In this document: positions 8,826-17,035 of the stretch, one piece after another
How the letters are laid out: each line of letters opens with the position of its first letter
How positions within the stretch are numbered: position 1 is the first letter of the stretch
Origin: Streptomyces sp. Tu 3180
GTDB taxonomy: Bacteria > Actinomycetota > Actinomycetes > Streptomycetales > Streptomycetaceae
DNA length: 64,000 nt
Assembly (NCBI RefSeq): GCF_009852415.1
Contig: NZ_WOXS01000002.1
Coordinates: 62,001 to 126,000 of the forward strand
Direction: 5' to 3'
Translations under genes and position numbers: made by a program
Notes under the pieces: generated by a model
Database searches by the model: none
The model's input: only the letters and a program-made list of their open reading frames with translations
Told to the model about the DNA's origin: nothing

Positions 8826-9500
8826 GTGCCGAAGCTGTGGACGGAGACGATTGACGCGCACCGTGCCGCCGTACGCGCCGCCGTGCTGGACGCTGCCGCG
8901 GCGCTGGTCGCAGAGCACGGTCTCGCGTCTGTGACGATGTCGCGGATCGCGAAGGACTCCGGGATCGGGCGCGCCACGCTGTACAAGTACTTTCCCGACG
9001 TCGAGTCGATCCTGCTCGCCTGGCACGAGCGTCAGGTCGGTCACCACCTCGAGCACCTGGTCCAGGTCCGCGACCGAAGCGCGGATGCCGGAGAACGGCT
9101 CGAGGCTGTACTGAGGGCGTACGCCCTCATCACGCACGACATGGGCCATCACCACGTAAGCGGCCTGGCGGCCGTCCTGCACAGCGGCCCGCGGGTCGTC
9201 CAGGCGCAGGGGCAGCTGCACCGCATGATCGAGGAGCTGCTGGCCGACGGCGCACACCAAGGCAGCGTCCGCGGCGACATCGCGCCGGGTGAGCTGGCGA
9301 GCTACTGCCTGCACGCCCTCGCCGCGGCCGGCGGCCTGTCGTCCCCGGCCGCGGTCCACCGTCTCGTCACGGTCACCCTGGCCGGAGTGCATCCCGCGGC
9401 CGCCCCCGCTGCGGACCATGCGCCGCACACCGGCGCCTCCGCCCATTCGCCGCGCAGCTTCGGGCACCGGCCCGGCCCCGCTTCTCACCGCCACGGTTAG
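8826..9500 (+). CDS. TetR/AcrR-family regulator
   Basis: The 224-residue protein has a TetR DNA-binding domain at about residues 10-60, with SVTMSRIAKDSGIGRATLYKYF forming the helix-turn-helix and the conserved LYKYF end. The rest is the ligand-binding domain and a Pro/His-rich tail (from about 185) with repeated histidines, which is unusual and could bind metal. The GTG at 8826 was chosen because it begins just before the family's N-terminus; upstream codons run into the operator. It is divergent from the DUF2218 gene and probably represses it and itself. Confidence 0.88.
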   Translation: MPKLWTETIDAHRAAVRAAVLDAAAALVAEHGLASVTMSRIAKDSGIGRATLYKYFPDVESILLAWHERQVGHHLEHLVQVRDRSADAGERLEAVLRAYALITHDMGHHHVSGLAAVLHSGPRVVQAQGQLHRMIEELLADGAHQGSVRGDIAPGELASYCLHALAAAGGLSSPAAVHRLVTVTLAGVHPAAAPAADHAPHTGASAHSPRSFGHRPGPASHRHG

Positions 9501-9794
9501 GAGCGCCGCGATCCCCCGGCAACGTCATGGACGCGTTCGCGCGGTCCGACGTGGCAGTCGCCGACGCGGCCGCGGCGCTGGGCTTGTGCAGAACAGCACG
9601 CCCTCGGCCACAGCAGCTAAGCCCGCGGGCGCTGACCGGGGTGCGCAAGGTTGCGTGTGTCGCCAAGTCCTCCCGCCGCCCAGGCAGGTACAGGACGGCA
9701 GCCGTTTGCAGGGCCCGGCGCGGTGATACCCGGCAGGCGTCAACCGGCGGGGCGCATATCGCGCTCTGCCCGCAGCGGAACAGGAGCGCCTCTT

Positions 9795-10205
9795 ATGACC
9801 ACTTCCGTCAACGACATGCTCCGCACCTACCCTGCCGATCTGGGCGGCGTGGACCGGGAGGCCATGGCCAGGTGCATCGAGGCGTGCCTGGCCTGTGCGC
9901 AGGCGTGTACCGCGTGCGCGGACGCGTGCCTGTCGGAGGGCATGGTCGGGGAGCTGACCAAGTGCATCCGCACCGACATGGACTGCGCCGACATCTGCAA
10001 CGCCACTGCGGCCGTTCTGTCCCGGCACACCGGCTACGACGCCAACATCACCCGGGCCGTGCTCCAGGCCTGCGCCACCGTGTGCAAGGCGTGCGGGGAC
10101 GAGTGCGCCGCTCACGCGGACATGCATGAGCACTGCCGCGTGTGCGCCGAGGCTTGCCGGCGCTGCGAGCAGGCGTGCAACGACCTGCTCGCCGGCCTGG
10201 GCTGA
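9795..10205 (+). CDS. csp3: Csp3-type cytosolic copper storage protein
   Basis: The 136-residue protein contains 18 cysteines, almost all in helix-compatible CxxxC and CxxC spacing (CIEACLACAQACTACADAC and similar runs in three other segments). This is the signature of the four-helix-bundle copper storage (Csp) family, whose tubes bind many Cu(I) ions inside the bundle. There is no signal peptide, so it belongs to the cytosolic Csp3 branch. The start at 9795 lies in front of MTTSVNDMLRTYP, with CAGGAG nearby; the longer frame has no site. It lies in the copper module but has no CsoR operator in front. A 22-bp stem terminator separates it from the convergent DUF4396 gene. Confidence 0.93.
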   Translation: MTTSVNDMLRTYPADLGGVDREAMARCIEACLACAQACTACADACLSEGMVGELTKCIRTDMDCADICNATAAVLSRHTGYDANITRAVLQACATVCKACGDECAAHADMHEHCRVCAEACRRCEQACNDLLAGLG

Positions 10206-10216
10206 CGCCCTGCGCG

Positions 10217-10262
10217 CATGGCCGGGCGGCCCCTTCGATGTCGAAGGGGCCGCCCGGCCATG
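10217..10262. terminator. bidirectional terminator between csp3 and DUF4396
   Basis: A perfect 22-bp stem (10217-10238 with 10241-10262) with a 2-base loop lies between the two convergent genes and can serve both. Confidence 0.8.
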
Positions 10263-10277
10263 TGCGCCCGCGGTGTG

Positions 10278-10814
10278 TCAGTGGTAGGCGTGGACGACCG
10301 CGTGGCCCTTGCCACGGCCGATCATCCACTTGTTGATCGGCGTGGTGATCATGAAGGCGACGGCGAAGCCGCCGAGCAGCGCCGACCAGAACAGTCCGTC
10401 CGACAGGTGCGCGTCCATCGCGCCCGGCGTCAGCGCGATGATCGCGTTGTCCACCAGTTCCATCACCGCGATGGAGACCGTGTCGGCGGCCAGCGCGACC
10501 TTGACTGCGGCCCTGAAGGACAGTCCAGCGCGCACCACCGCGAAGAGGGTGAAGGAGTAGCCGAAGAGGAAGGCCAGCGTGATCGCGAGGATCATGGTTG
10601 GCACGTTGCCCCACAGCAGGGCGGTGCCGATGACCATGCCGAGGATCTCGCCGACGGCGCAGCCGGTCAGGCAGTGCAGCGTCGCCTTCACCGCCGTCGA
10701 CCAGGACGCGCCCTTGCCGTGGCCACCGTGTGCGGAGTGGCCGTGGTGATCGTGGCCGCCCTCGGGGGCGGTGTGGCCGTGCGCGGTACCGGTGTGGTGC
10801 GTGCTGTGGTCCAT
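10278..10814 (-). CDS. DUF4396 His-rich membrane protein under CsoR control
   Basis: The 178-residue protein starts with a histidine-rich stretch (about residues 1-35, including HHTGTAHGHT and GGHDHHGHSAHGGHG), as expected for metal capture. The rest is a DUF4396 domain with four or so hydrophobic segments, starting at LHCLTGCAVGEILGMVIGTA with two cysteines inside the membrane region. The family is often found near copper genes but its activity is not defined. A perfect 25-bp CsoR-type palindrome lies 62 bp upstream of the ATG, so copper induction is likely. A role in copper transport or sequestration is inferred from the His-rich end, the operator and the neighbours. Confidence 0.88.
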   Translation of the reverse strand: MDHSTHHTGTAHGHTAPEGGHDHHGHSAHGGHGKGASWSTAVKATLHCLTGCAVGEILGMVIGTALLWGNVPTMILAITLAFLFGYSFTLFAVVRAGLSFRAAVKVALAADTVSIAVMELVDNAIIALTPGAMDAHLSDGLFWSALLGGFAVAFMITTPINKWMIGRGKGHAVVHAYH

Positions 10815-10875
10815 GACCCGTCATCCCCTATTCGACTTCCGAGGTGAGCCGGTGGCTTGGCTCCACACACAGAAA

Positions 10876-10900
10876 CCATATACCCCCTGGGGGTATATGG
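10876..10900. promoter_or_regulatory. CsoR operator 6, extended perfect palindrome
   Basis: A 12+1+12 perfect inverted repeat whose core (10880-10896) is ATACCCCCTGGGGGTAT. It lies upstream of DUF4396 and touches the stop codon of the preceding gene on the same strand. Confidence 0.85.
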
Positions 10901-11806
10901 CTAGTGGTGTTCCGAACCGGTTGCCGGACGGTGGCGGAGCATCCAGGTTCGGCCACGGTCGGCGGACTCGTAGACGGCGTCGGTGCTGTCGGCGGCCAGC
11001 AGCCGCTGTGTGGTCACCGCGGTCAGCACTGTGGCCTTTCCGCCTTCGGGCAGGCGGCCCAGCCGCGTCCACGGTCCGTCGCCGCGGGCTGCGAGAACGC
11101 GGCCGTCTGGCGTCAGCGCAACGAGCGAGCCCGGTTCCGGCTCCTCCACCGCGACCAGGCCGGGGGCCGAGGGGACAGGGCGGAAGGTGCGCCCGCCGTC
11201 GGTGCTGCGCTCAAGGCCTGTGCCGGTGGCGGCCCACACTCGCGCCGCGCTGCCGGCGTGGGAAGCCAGATCGAGCGCCGCGATGCGGGCGCGCTTGTCC
11301 CACCTGCGGCCGGCGTCGGTGCTGGCCCACACCCTGCCGCTTTGGCTGTCGAATCCGTAGAGCACGTCGCCGGCCTGTACAAGGGAGTGGAAGTCGGCCT
11401 CGCCCTCGGCGGAGAGCGTCTGCCAGGTCCGCCCCGCGTCCGTGCTGCGGATCAGGCCCAGGTGGGGTGAGCGGGCATCGGGATCGGCCGGGGCGGGGTG
11501 GCCGCTGGCCAGGAACGTGGAGGGACCGGTGACGGTGAAGCCCATGGTGTCCTGGTAGCGGCCGGCCACCCGGGTCGCGCTGCCATCCTTCAGGCGGAAG
11601 ACGCCGTGATGGCCGGCTGCGTAGACGGTGCCGTCGGCCGGGTCGATGCCCAGGCCGTGCAGGTGGCCGGTCCCCGGGTCAGGCACTGCCGCGCTGTCGC
11701 GGCCGGTCCCGGCCGTGGTGTCGGTAGCGGAGCAGGCGGCCAGCAGCAGGCCGGCCGCGGCAACCAGAATCAGGGCACGCGGGCGGCGCCGCGGTATGCG
11801 CGTCAT
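10901..11806 (-). CDS. BNR-repeat lipoprotein (F510_1955-type)
   Basis: The 301-residue protein has a lipoprotein signal (LLLAAC, Cys at about 25) and then a beta-propeller-like body with repeated Asp-box motifs: STDAGRTW, STDAGRRW, STDGGRTF and SADRGRTW at roughly even spacing. Proteins of this kind carry the glycosyl-hydrolase/exo-sialidase fold but usually lack a proven activity. It is exported and membrane anchored. It lies between the DUF305 lipoprotein and DUF4396 on the same strand, a cluster often seen in actinobacterial copper islands. The substrate is unknown. The start at 11806 fits the signal peptide. Confidence 0.85.
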   Translation of the reverse strand: MTRIPRRRPRALILVAAAGLLLAACSATDTTAGTGRDSAAVPDPGTGHLHGLGIDPADGTVYAAGHHGVFRLKDGSATRVAGRYQDTMGFTVTGPSTFLASGHPAPADPDARSPHLGLIRSTDAGRTWQTLSAEGEADFHSLVQAGDVLYGFDSQSGRVWASTDAGRRWDKRARIAALDLASHAGSAARVWAATGTGLERSTDGGRTFRPVPSAPGLVAVEEPEPGSLVALTPDGRVLAARGDGPWTRLGRLPEGGKATVLTAVTTQRLLAADSTDAVYESADRGRTWMLRHRPATGSEHH

Positions 11807-11860
11807 GGTGTGAAGTCCAGGCAGGAGGAGAAGGAGAGGACGGCAGGCGGGTGTGCCGAG

Positions 11861-11903
11861 GCGAGCACGGGGCGGGCGCCAGCAGTGCCCGCCCCGTGCT
11901 CGC
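11861..11903 (-). terminator. terminator after DUF305 gene
   Basis: A 17-bp perfect stem (11861-11877 with 11887-11903) and 9-base loop lies 12 bp downstream of the DUF305 stop, so the BNR lipoprotein likely has its own promoter. Confidence 0.7.
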
Positions 11904-11914
11904 GCGGTGGAGGG

Positions 11915-12553
11915 TCAGTCCTTGCCGAGCAGCTTGTTCATCTGCTCGATCTCCGCACTCTGGGAGGCGATGATGTCCGCGGCCATCCCCCGGGCCGGGG
12001 CGTGGACGCCGTCGGCCTGCTCGGTCTTGGCCATCTCGACCGCGCCTTCGTGATGCTTGATCATCATCTCCATGAAGGCGGTGTCGAACGCCTTGCCCGA
12101 GGCGTTCTCGAGCTCGGTCATCTCCTCGGCCGTCATCATGCCCTCCATGCCGCCGTGCATGGAGTGGTCCATGGCGCCCTCGGCAGGCACCTCCTCGCCC
12201 CAGGAGGTCAGCCAGCCGGACAGGGTCTTGATCTCCGGGTCCTGGGCCTTCTTGATGTCGGCGGCGAGCTTCTTCACCTCCGGCGACTGGGCCCGCTCGG
12301 GTGCGAGGTCGGCCATCTCCACGGCCTGGCGGTGGTGGGGGATCATCCCCTTGGCGAAGGCCACGTCGGCCGCGTTGTGCTGTCCCTGTGACGCCGGTGC
12401 CGAGGCGGACGGGGAAGCGGTGGCGTTGTGGCCGCCGTGTCCGGCCGAGCCGGTGTCGTCACCGTCGCCGCCGCAGGCGGCCAGGACGAGCGCCGCCGCT
12501 CCCGCGGCGGCAACGGCGGCGGTACGGCGGGCGAGTGAACGCTTGCGGTTCAT
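11915..12553 (-). CDS. DUF305 lipoprotein (copper-linked)
   Basis: The 212-residue exported protein has a lipobox (LVLAACGG, Cys at about 27) and two DUF305 helical repeats, recognised by IPHHRQAVEMA (about 69-80) and MIKHHEGAVEMA (about 165-176). Between them is a Met/His-rich segment (MDHSMHGGMEGMM). The HH and Met motifs are thought to bind copper or silver in the periplasm or at the cell surface. It lies between DUF6153 and the BNR lipoprotein, both on the same strand; DUF305-DUF6153 pairs are common in Streptomyces. The ATG at 12553 is followed by a normal Arg/Lys-rich signal. No CsoR operator is visible directly upstream. Confidence 0.92.
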   Translation of the reverse strand: MNRKRSLARRTAAVAAAGAAALVLAACGGDGDDTGSAGHGGHNATASPSASAPASQGQHNAADVAFAKGMIPHHRQAVEMADLAPERAQSPEVKKLAADIKKAQDPEIKTLSGWLTSWGEEVPAEGAMDHSMHGGMEGMMTAEEMTELENASGKAFDTAFMEMMIKHHEGAVEMAKTEQADGVHAPARGMAADIIASQSAEIEQMNKLLGKD

Positions 12554-12675
12554 GGTGGTGCAACTCCTTCACGCGCGCCGGTCACGGCGCGCGGTGGGTC
12601 GGATGTAGGGGCGTGCGAGGGCACGGCACCCGCCACCGGTCGTCACGGGGCGCAAAGGGTGCCGGGCGGGCCGCT

Positions 12676-13077
12676 CTATATCCGAAGAAGTTGCAGCTCA
12701 GACAGGTCGGGCGGGGCCCGTCCGTCATGCGGCGAGCCGGTGGCCGCCGTGGTGAGGGAAGGGGCGGCGGGCGCGTGAAGCACCGTGCCGGTCAGCGCCG
12801 GCGGCGTGTATGCCGAAGCAGTGCCGGCGGCCGCGCACGTTCCGTCGGCGTGATCGAGATGGCCCGATCCGCCGTCGGTGTGCGCGCATCCTCCATCCGC
12901 GTGCGGCACGCCGTCCGCCGCGGCCATCACCATCTCGTGGCTGGCCGCTGTCTGCGCCGCCGGCACCCCGCCCGGGGCCAGGCCGTGCATGCCCAGCACA
13001 CCGGCCAGCACCGCCAGCACCAGCAACACGAACAGCCGCCCGGCCGGGCGGCTGCTGCAGCGGGTGCTTGCGGTCAC
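12676..13077 (-). CDS. DUF6153 family membrane/secreted protein
   Basis: The protein is about 133 residues from the GTG at 13077. It has one hydrophobic segment (LFVLLVLAVLAGVLGMHGLAP), a His/Asp-rich middle (HADGGCAHTDGGSGHLDHADG) with two cysteines, and the conserved C-terminus PPDLSELQLLRI of the DUF6153 family. The function is unknown. The His/Cys-rich stretch and its position upstream of DUF305 suggest a part in extracellular copper handling. A longer frame to 13143 is possible but lacks a good site, and the start is uncertain. Confidence 0.82.
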   Translation of the reverse strand: MTASTRCSSRPAGRLFVLLVLAVLAGVLGMHGLAPGGVPAAQTAASHEMVMAAADGVPHADGGCAHTDGGSGHLDHADGTCAAAGTASAYTPPALTGTVLHAPAAPSLTTAATGSPHDGRAPPDLSELQLLRI

Positions 13078-13221
13078 GAACTCATCGTACGGGCAGGTCC
13101 GTGGCGGGCGAACGCGGACACCACCGGATGTGCACTCTCTCACCCACGGCCGGCATGACAGCAGCCGTCGCCCTCGGTGGCTTCCGCTGCCGTGCGCCGC
13201 GTCTTCTCCGGACTGCCGGCG

Positions 13222-13830
13222 TCACACTCCCCCGCCGCATTCCGGGACCGGCTTTCCCGGCGGGGTGAAGGCGGCCAGCACCGTGGCGGTGATGTGGCCG
13301 GCGGCATGCTCGGAGGTGAGACGGCCCGCGCGGATCTCGTCGGCGGCGCTGTGCATGACCGAGTGCAGGACATTGACCAGCCACGCGATCGGCAGGTCGG
13401 TGCGGAAGACCCCCTCGGCGCGGCCGCGGGCGACCAGTGTTTCGACCCGGGCGGCCGGGCCGTTGTGCAGCTCGCGGATGCGCCCAGGGGGCAGTTCCCT
13501 CTGGGCGGCGACCAGCAGCGCACGCGCCTGGTCCACCAGGTGCCAGCTGGCCTCGACGTAGCGGGCCAGCGCGAGCAGCGGATCCCCGGTCAGATCGACC
13601 GCGTCCAGCGCTTGATTGCCCCGGTCGACGGCGCGGCTCATCGCCGCATCGACGACCTCCGCCCGGGAGGCGAAGTGCGCATACAACGTCACCCGGCCCA
13701 CGCCCGCGGCGCGCGCGATCTCGCTGAGGCTCGCCTCCGGGTTCTCCCCCAGGCACTCGGCCGCGGCCTTGACGATCGCGTCGATGCTCCGCAGGGCGTC
13801 GGCGCGTTTGACGGTGCTTCTACTACCCAT
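13222..13830 (-). CDS. TetR/AcrR-family repressor of the divergent MFS gene
   Basis: The 202-residue protein has the N-terminal TetR helix-turn-helix (about residues 8-55) with SLSEIARAAGVGRVTLYAHF, then an all-helical ligand domain. The ATG at 13830 was chosen because it follows GGGTAGGG; a GTG at 13839 is an alternative. It is divergent from the MFS transporter at 13937 with about 106 bp between, holding two AACA/TGTT-type dyads over the MFS promoter. This layout is typical of a drug-responsive repressor and its exporter. Confidence 0.9.
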   Translation of the reverse strand: MGSRSTVKRADALRSIDAIVKAAAECLGENPEASLSEIARAAGVGRVTLYAHFASRAEVVDAAMSRAVDRGNQALDAVDLTGDPLLALARYVEASWHLVDQARALLVAAQRELPPGRIRELHNGPAARVETLVARGRAEGVFRTDLPIAWLVNVLHSVMHSAADEIRAGRLTSEHAAGHITATVLAAFTPPGKPVPECGGGV

Positions 13831-13856
13831 GCCCCACACCCTACCCGAATAAGTCG

Positions 13857-13868
13857 AACAACACTGTT
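13857..13868. promoter_or_regulatory. TetR operator-like dyad 1
   Basis: AACAACACTGTT, with arms AACA and TGTT, lies over the predicted -35 of the MFS promoter. It shares GAACA-CACTGT with the site at 13897, so the two read as direct copies. Confidence 0.6.
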
Positions 13869-13896
13869 TGGCTTATGAGACCTCCCGGTCTAACCT
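13868..13896 (+). promoter_or_regulatory. predicted promoter of the MFS gene
   Basis: TTGGCT (13868-13873) and TAACCT (13891-13896) are separated by 17 bp. The two operator-like dyads flank and overlap this promoter. The assignment is by pattern only. Confidence 0.45.
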
Positions 13897-13898
13897 GA

Positions 13899-13908
13899 AC
13901 AGCACTGT
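13899..13908. promoter_or_regulatory. TetR operator-like dyad 2
   Basis: ACAGCACTGT is a perfect dyad just after the predicted -10, where bound repressor would block initiation. Confidence 0.6.
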
Positions 13909-13936
13909 ACGAGCTAGGTCTGAAGAGGTGAGCGTC

Positions 13937-15334
13937 ATGAGCGGCACGAAAACCACCGGCACACACGCAGCACAGACACCCCACCCGCAACGCTGGCCCA
14001 TCCTCGGCCTGCTGGGGCTGGCCCAGCTGATGCTGATCCTCGACATCACCGTGGTCGCCATCGCCCTGCCCCACATGGGCGCCGAACTGGACCTGGACCG
14101 CGCCGCCCTGACCTGGGTGGTCAGCGGCTACGCCCTCACCTTCGGCAGCCTGATGCTGCTCGGCGGCCGGGCCGCCGACCTCTTCGGCGCCAAGCGGATC
14201 GTCCTGGCCGGACTGGTCCTGTTCACCGCCGCATCCCTCGCCGCCGGGCTCGCCACCGGCGCACCCCTGCTGCTGACCGCCCGCATCACCCAGGGCGCGG
14301 GCGCCGCACTGCTCTCGCCCGCCGCCCTGTCCGTAGTGGTACGGCTCTTCGACGGCGACGAACGCAACAAGGCACTGGGCATCTGGTCGGCGCTCGGCGG
14401 CGGCGGCGCCGCCCTCGGCGTACTGCTGGGCGGGCTGATCACCGCCGGGCCCGGCTGGGCCTGGGTCTTCTTCGTCAACGTCCCCGTCGGCCTGACCGTC
14501 CTCGCCGCACTCACCCGGATCCTGCCCGATCTCCCCCGCGCGGCCTCCGGCTCCCTCGACGTGCCCGGCGCCGCCCTCGTCGCCGCGGCCACCGGCGCCC
14601 TCATCTACGCCCTCATCCGTGCCGGTGACCACGGCTGGCTCGACGCCCTCACCCTCGCCTTCTTCGCCGCCGCGGCAGCCGTCTACGCAGCCTTCGCCGC
14701 CTGGCAGCGCCGGGCGGAGGCACCGCTGATGAACCTCCGTCTGCTCGGCCGACGCCCGGTCGTGGCAGGCACCTTCGTCATCGCGGTGGCCACCGCCCTG
14801 ATGGTGGGCGTCTTCTTCCTCGGCTCCTTCTACCTCCAGAACCACCAAAGCCACGGCGCCCTGACGACCGGGCTGCTGTTCCTGCCGGTGGCGCTGGTGA
14901 CCATGGCCGCCGCCACCGCGTCCGGCCGTGTGATCGGCCGCCTCGGGGCCCGGCTGCTGGCAGCGGTGGCCCTGGTCACTGCTGCCACGGGGTTCCTCGT
15001 TCCTGTCCTGTGGTCCGGCACCCTCGCCATGGTCACCGGCGTGAGCATCGCCGCGGCTGGCCTGGGCGCCCTGTTCGTCGTCGCCTCGGCCACCGCCCTC
15101 AGCAGCGTCGGCCCCCACGAGGCCGGGGTGACCTCCGGAATCGTCAGCACCTTCCACGAGTTCGGTGCCTCCGCCGGCGCCGCCGCCGTATCAAGCGCCG
15201 CAGCCGCCAGCATCGCCGCCCACACCGGCACCACCGCGGCCGCCGGGTTCGACGACGCCTTCCTCGTCGCCACAGGCATCGCTGCGACCTCCGCCGTCAT
15301 CGCCCTGTGGCTGATCCCAACCCAAAGGGCGTAA
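13937..15334 (+). CDS. DHA2-family MFS exporter
   Basis: The 465-residue integral membrane protein has the EmrB/QacA pattern. Helix 1 reads LMLILDITVVAIALP; motif A follows (GGRAADLFGAKR), and about 14 hydrophobic segments continue to the C-terminus. It probably exports a drug or metabolite by proton antiport. The ATG at 13937 follows GAAGAGGTGAG. It is divergent from a TetR repressor that likely controls it. It is distinct from the first MFS gene at 6148, and no CsoR site lies near it. Confidence 0.9.
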   Translation: MSGTKTTGTHAAQTPHPQRWPILGLLGLAQLMLILDITVVAIALPHMGAELDLDRAALTWVVSGYALTFGSLMLLGGRAADLFGAKRIVLAGLVLFTAASLAAGLATGAPLLLTARITQGAGAALLSPAALSVVVRLFDGDERNKALGIWSALGGGGAALGVLLGGLITAGPGWAWVFFVNVPVGLTVLAALTRILPDLPRAASGSLDVPGAALVAAATGALIYALIRAGDHGWLDALTLAFFAAAAAVYAAFAAWQRRAEAPLMNLRLLGRRPVVAGTFVIAVATALMVGVFFLGSFYLQNHQSHGALTTGLLFLPVALVTMAAATASGRVIGRLGARLLAAVALVTAATGFLVPVLWSGTLAMVTGVSIAAAGLGALFVVASATALSSVGPHEAGVTSGIVSTFHEFGASAGAAAVSSAAAASIAAHTGTTAAAGFDDAFLVATGIAATSAVIALWLIPTQRA

Positions 15335-15838
15335 GCCAAGCGAAATACGGCTTCCATCAGCGCGGACGTACCCGCGACGAGCCCGGAGCTGCATGCGCCG
15401 CCGCAAGAGCTCGCCAGGCCAGACACGGAAGCACGAGAACCGACCGCCAGTCCTCCACTCAGGCACGCCCTGGTTCTGCTCCCGATGCTCACGCTCGTCC
15501 TGCCCGGCCTTCTGTGCGGCAGCGGGCCCGGGTGGTCGTGGGCGGCGCCGTAGAACCGGCGGCGTAGCAGCTACTCGTCCACTGACAGCCGGATCCGGTC
15601 GCGTCAGCTACGGAACCGGGAGAACCAGGTGCCGCCGGTCTTCTGCTCGGGCACGGCCTGGCCCTGCTCCTGGTGCTGATGCGCGCCGGCCAGGTTTGCT
15701 GCGCGTCGGTGATGGCCTGCCGGTCGCCGTCCTCGCACAGAGACGGCCAGGGTTCGTTCTTGGGCGGCGCCCCAGCCGGGGCCGAGCATCCGTGGGTGGG
15801 CCGGGTGCTCTTCGCCGGGTGGCATGCGTGTGCGGTGG
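15335..15838. other. no confident gene
   Basis: The open frames are overlapping and arginine-rich on both strands, as expected for chance frames in 70+% GC DNA. I see no ribosome binding site, domain or repeat. It may hold debris of the broken gene at 15839-16150. Confidence 0.5.
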
Positions 15839-16152
15839 TTACAGCAGGGAGGTGAGCTGACGCAGCCGGCCGACCAGGGAGAAGGTGGGCAGGGGGACGG
15901 TGCCGATCCCCGGGTGGTGCTGGTGCTGGATGTGGGGGCAGAGCGGGTCCATGCTAAGCGGGCTGAGCAGGGGGCGGTGGAGCGGTCGCCGCACCACAGG
16001 TCGGGGACGAAGTGGTGGCGTAGGAGTTCGGTGCGCCAGTGGTCGGCGTCATCGTATTCACCGCTGTGGGCGTGCTCGAGGAACAGGCAGTACTCGGCGA
16101 CGGGATGGCCGAAGCCGGCGGCGAAGCGCCACCAGAAGCGGGCGCCGCTGTG
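15839..16152 (-). pseudogene. hypothetical protein fragment, cut and frameshifted
   Basis: The piece reads GARFWWRFAAGFGHPVAEYC and HSGEYDDADHWRTEL, then loses its frame near HHFVPDLWCG; in another frame it ends with VPLPTFSLVGRLRQLTSLL at 15839. The 5' part is missing where the IS110 remnant begins (about 16152). I recognise the WW-x-FAAG style from uncharacterised Streptomyces proteins but cannot name a function. It is not expected to be functional. Confidence 0.5.
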
Positions 16153-16754
16153 GTCTGCGCCGACTCCGCCCTGCGCGAGGCCCTGGCCGGCCTGACCAAC
16201 CCGCACCTGATCAAGCGGTGCGCCGCACTGGAAGCTCTGGACGCGACCGGGCCTGCTACAGCTGCCCGGCCCTGCGTCTGCCGGCCCGCCGAATCCAGCA
16301 CCTGACCGAAGAGACCGACGACCTGAACCAGCGGATAACCCAGGCCGTCAAGGCGAGTTCGCCCGGTCTGCCCGACGTACGCGGCGTCGGCCCGGACAGC
16401 GCCGCAGCCCTGCTCATCGCCACAGGTGACAACCCTGACCGCCTCACCAGCGAGGCATCTTTCGCTGCCTTGTGCGCCACCAGCCCGGTCGAAGCGTCCT
16501 CCGGCAGGACCCAGCGCCGCAGACTCAACCGCGGCGGCGACCGCCAGGCCAACGCCGCCCTCCACCGGGTCGTCCTCAGCCGCCTGCGCTGGGACGACCG
16601 CACCCGGAACCACCTGCAGCGACGCCTTGCCGAGGGCAAGACGCGCCGAGAAGTCATCCGCTGCCTCAAACGCTACATCGCACGGGAGATCCACCGGCTC
16701 CCCGCCACTCCGAGCCCCGCAGCCAGCCGCGCACATGCCGCAACCGCTACCTGA
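16153..16754 (+). pseudogene. IS110-family transposase, truncated and frameshifted
   Basis: The remnant starts in ADSALREALAGLTNPHLIKR, a middle segment of IS110-family transposases. After DATGPATAARP one base is missing (about 16268), and the next frame continues with LRLPARRIQHLTEETDDL and the C-terminal Transposase_20 region (GLPDVRGVGPDSAAALLIA, NRGGDRQANAALHRVVL), which contains the catalytic-serine domain. The N-terminal DEDD half is absent. It cannot transpose by itself. Confidence 0.85.
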
Positions 16755-16772
16755 CATCCACAGGGACATCAA
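16153..16772 (+). mobile_element. IS110-family remnant, left copy
   Basis: The 3' part of an IS110/IS116-type element: no N-terminal RuvC-like (DEDD) half, a frameshifted C-terminal half, and a right end at about ACATCAA (16772). The last 330 bases are almost identical to the inverted copy at the right edge of the window (63667-64000). Confidence 0.8.
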
Positions 16773-17035
16773 TGCCAACCGGCGCGGTGCGATCGTCGCG
16801 CACGCCGTACGGAGGGAGACGGACACGGTGATCTGCCAGCTCCGGTTCCGCCTGCTGTGAGGCGGCTCACCTGCACCCCGGCCCCCTACTCGCGGGTAGG
16901 GACAAGTGGCGTATGAGTTCCATCAAGAAGCTTCGCGATGCCGTAAGGGAGCCGTCAACGCACGTCGCGATCCGGTCATGGAGGCGCTTTCCTCTACTCG
17001 TCCGTTCCATTCGACCCTGACTTCAGGAGTACGCG
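16773..17035. other. kdp upstream region
   Basis: The 260 bases between the IS110 end and the first kdp micro-ORF should hold the kdp promoter and any KdpE site. I see no clear -35/-10 pair and no convincing KdpE-type dyad. The CAGGAG before the micro-ORF is at 17023-17028. Confidence 0.4.

Noticed and set aside
16773..17035. A possible c-di-AMP (ydaO-type) riboswitch upstream of kdp
   Set aside because: I could not draw the expected conserved core or pseudoknot.
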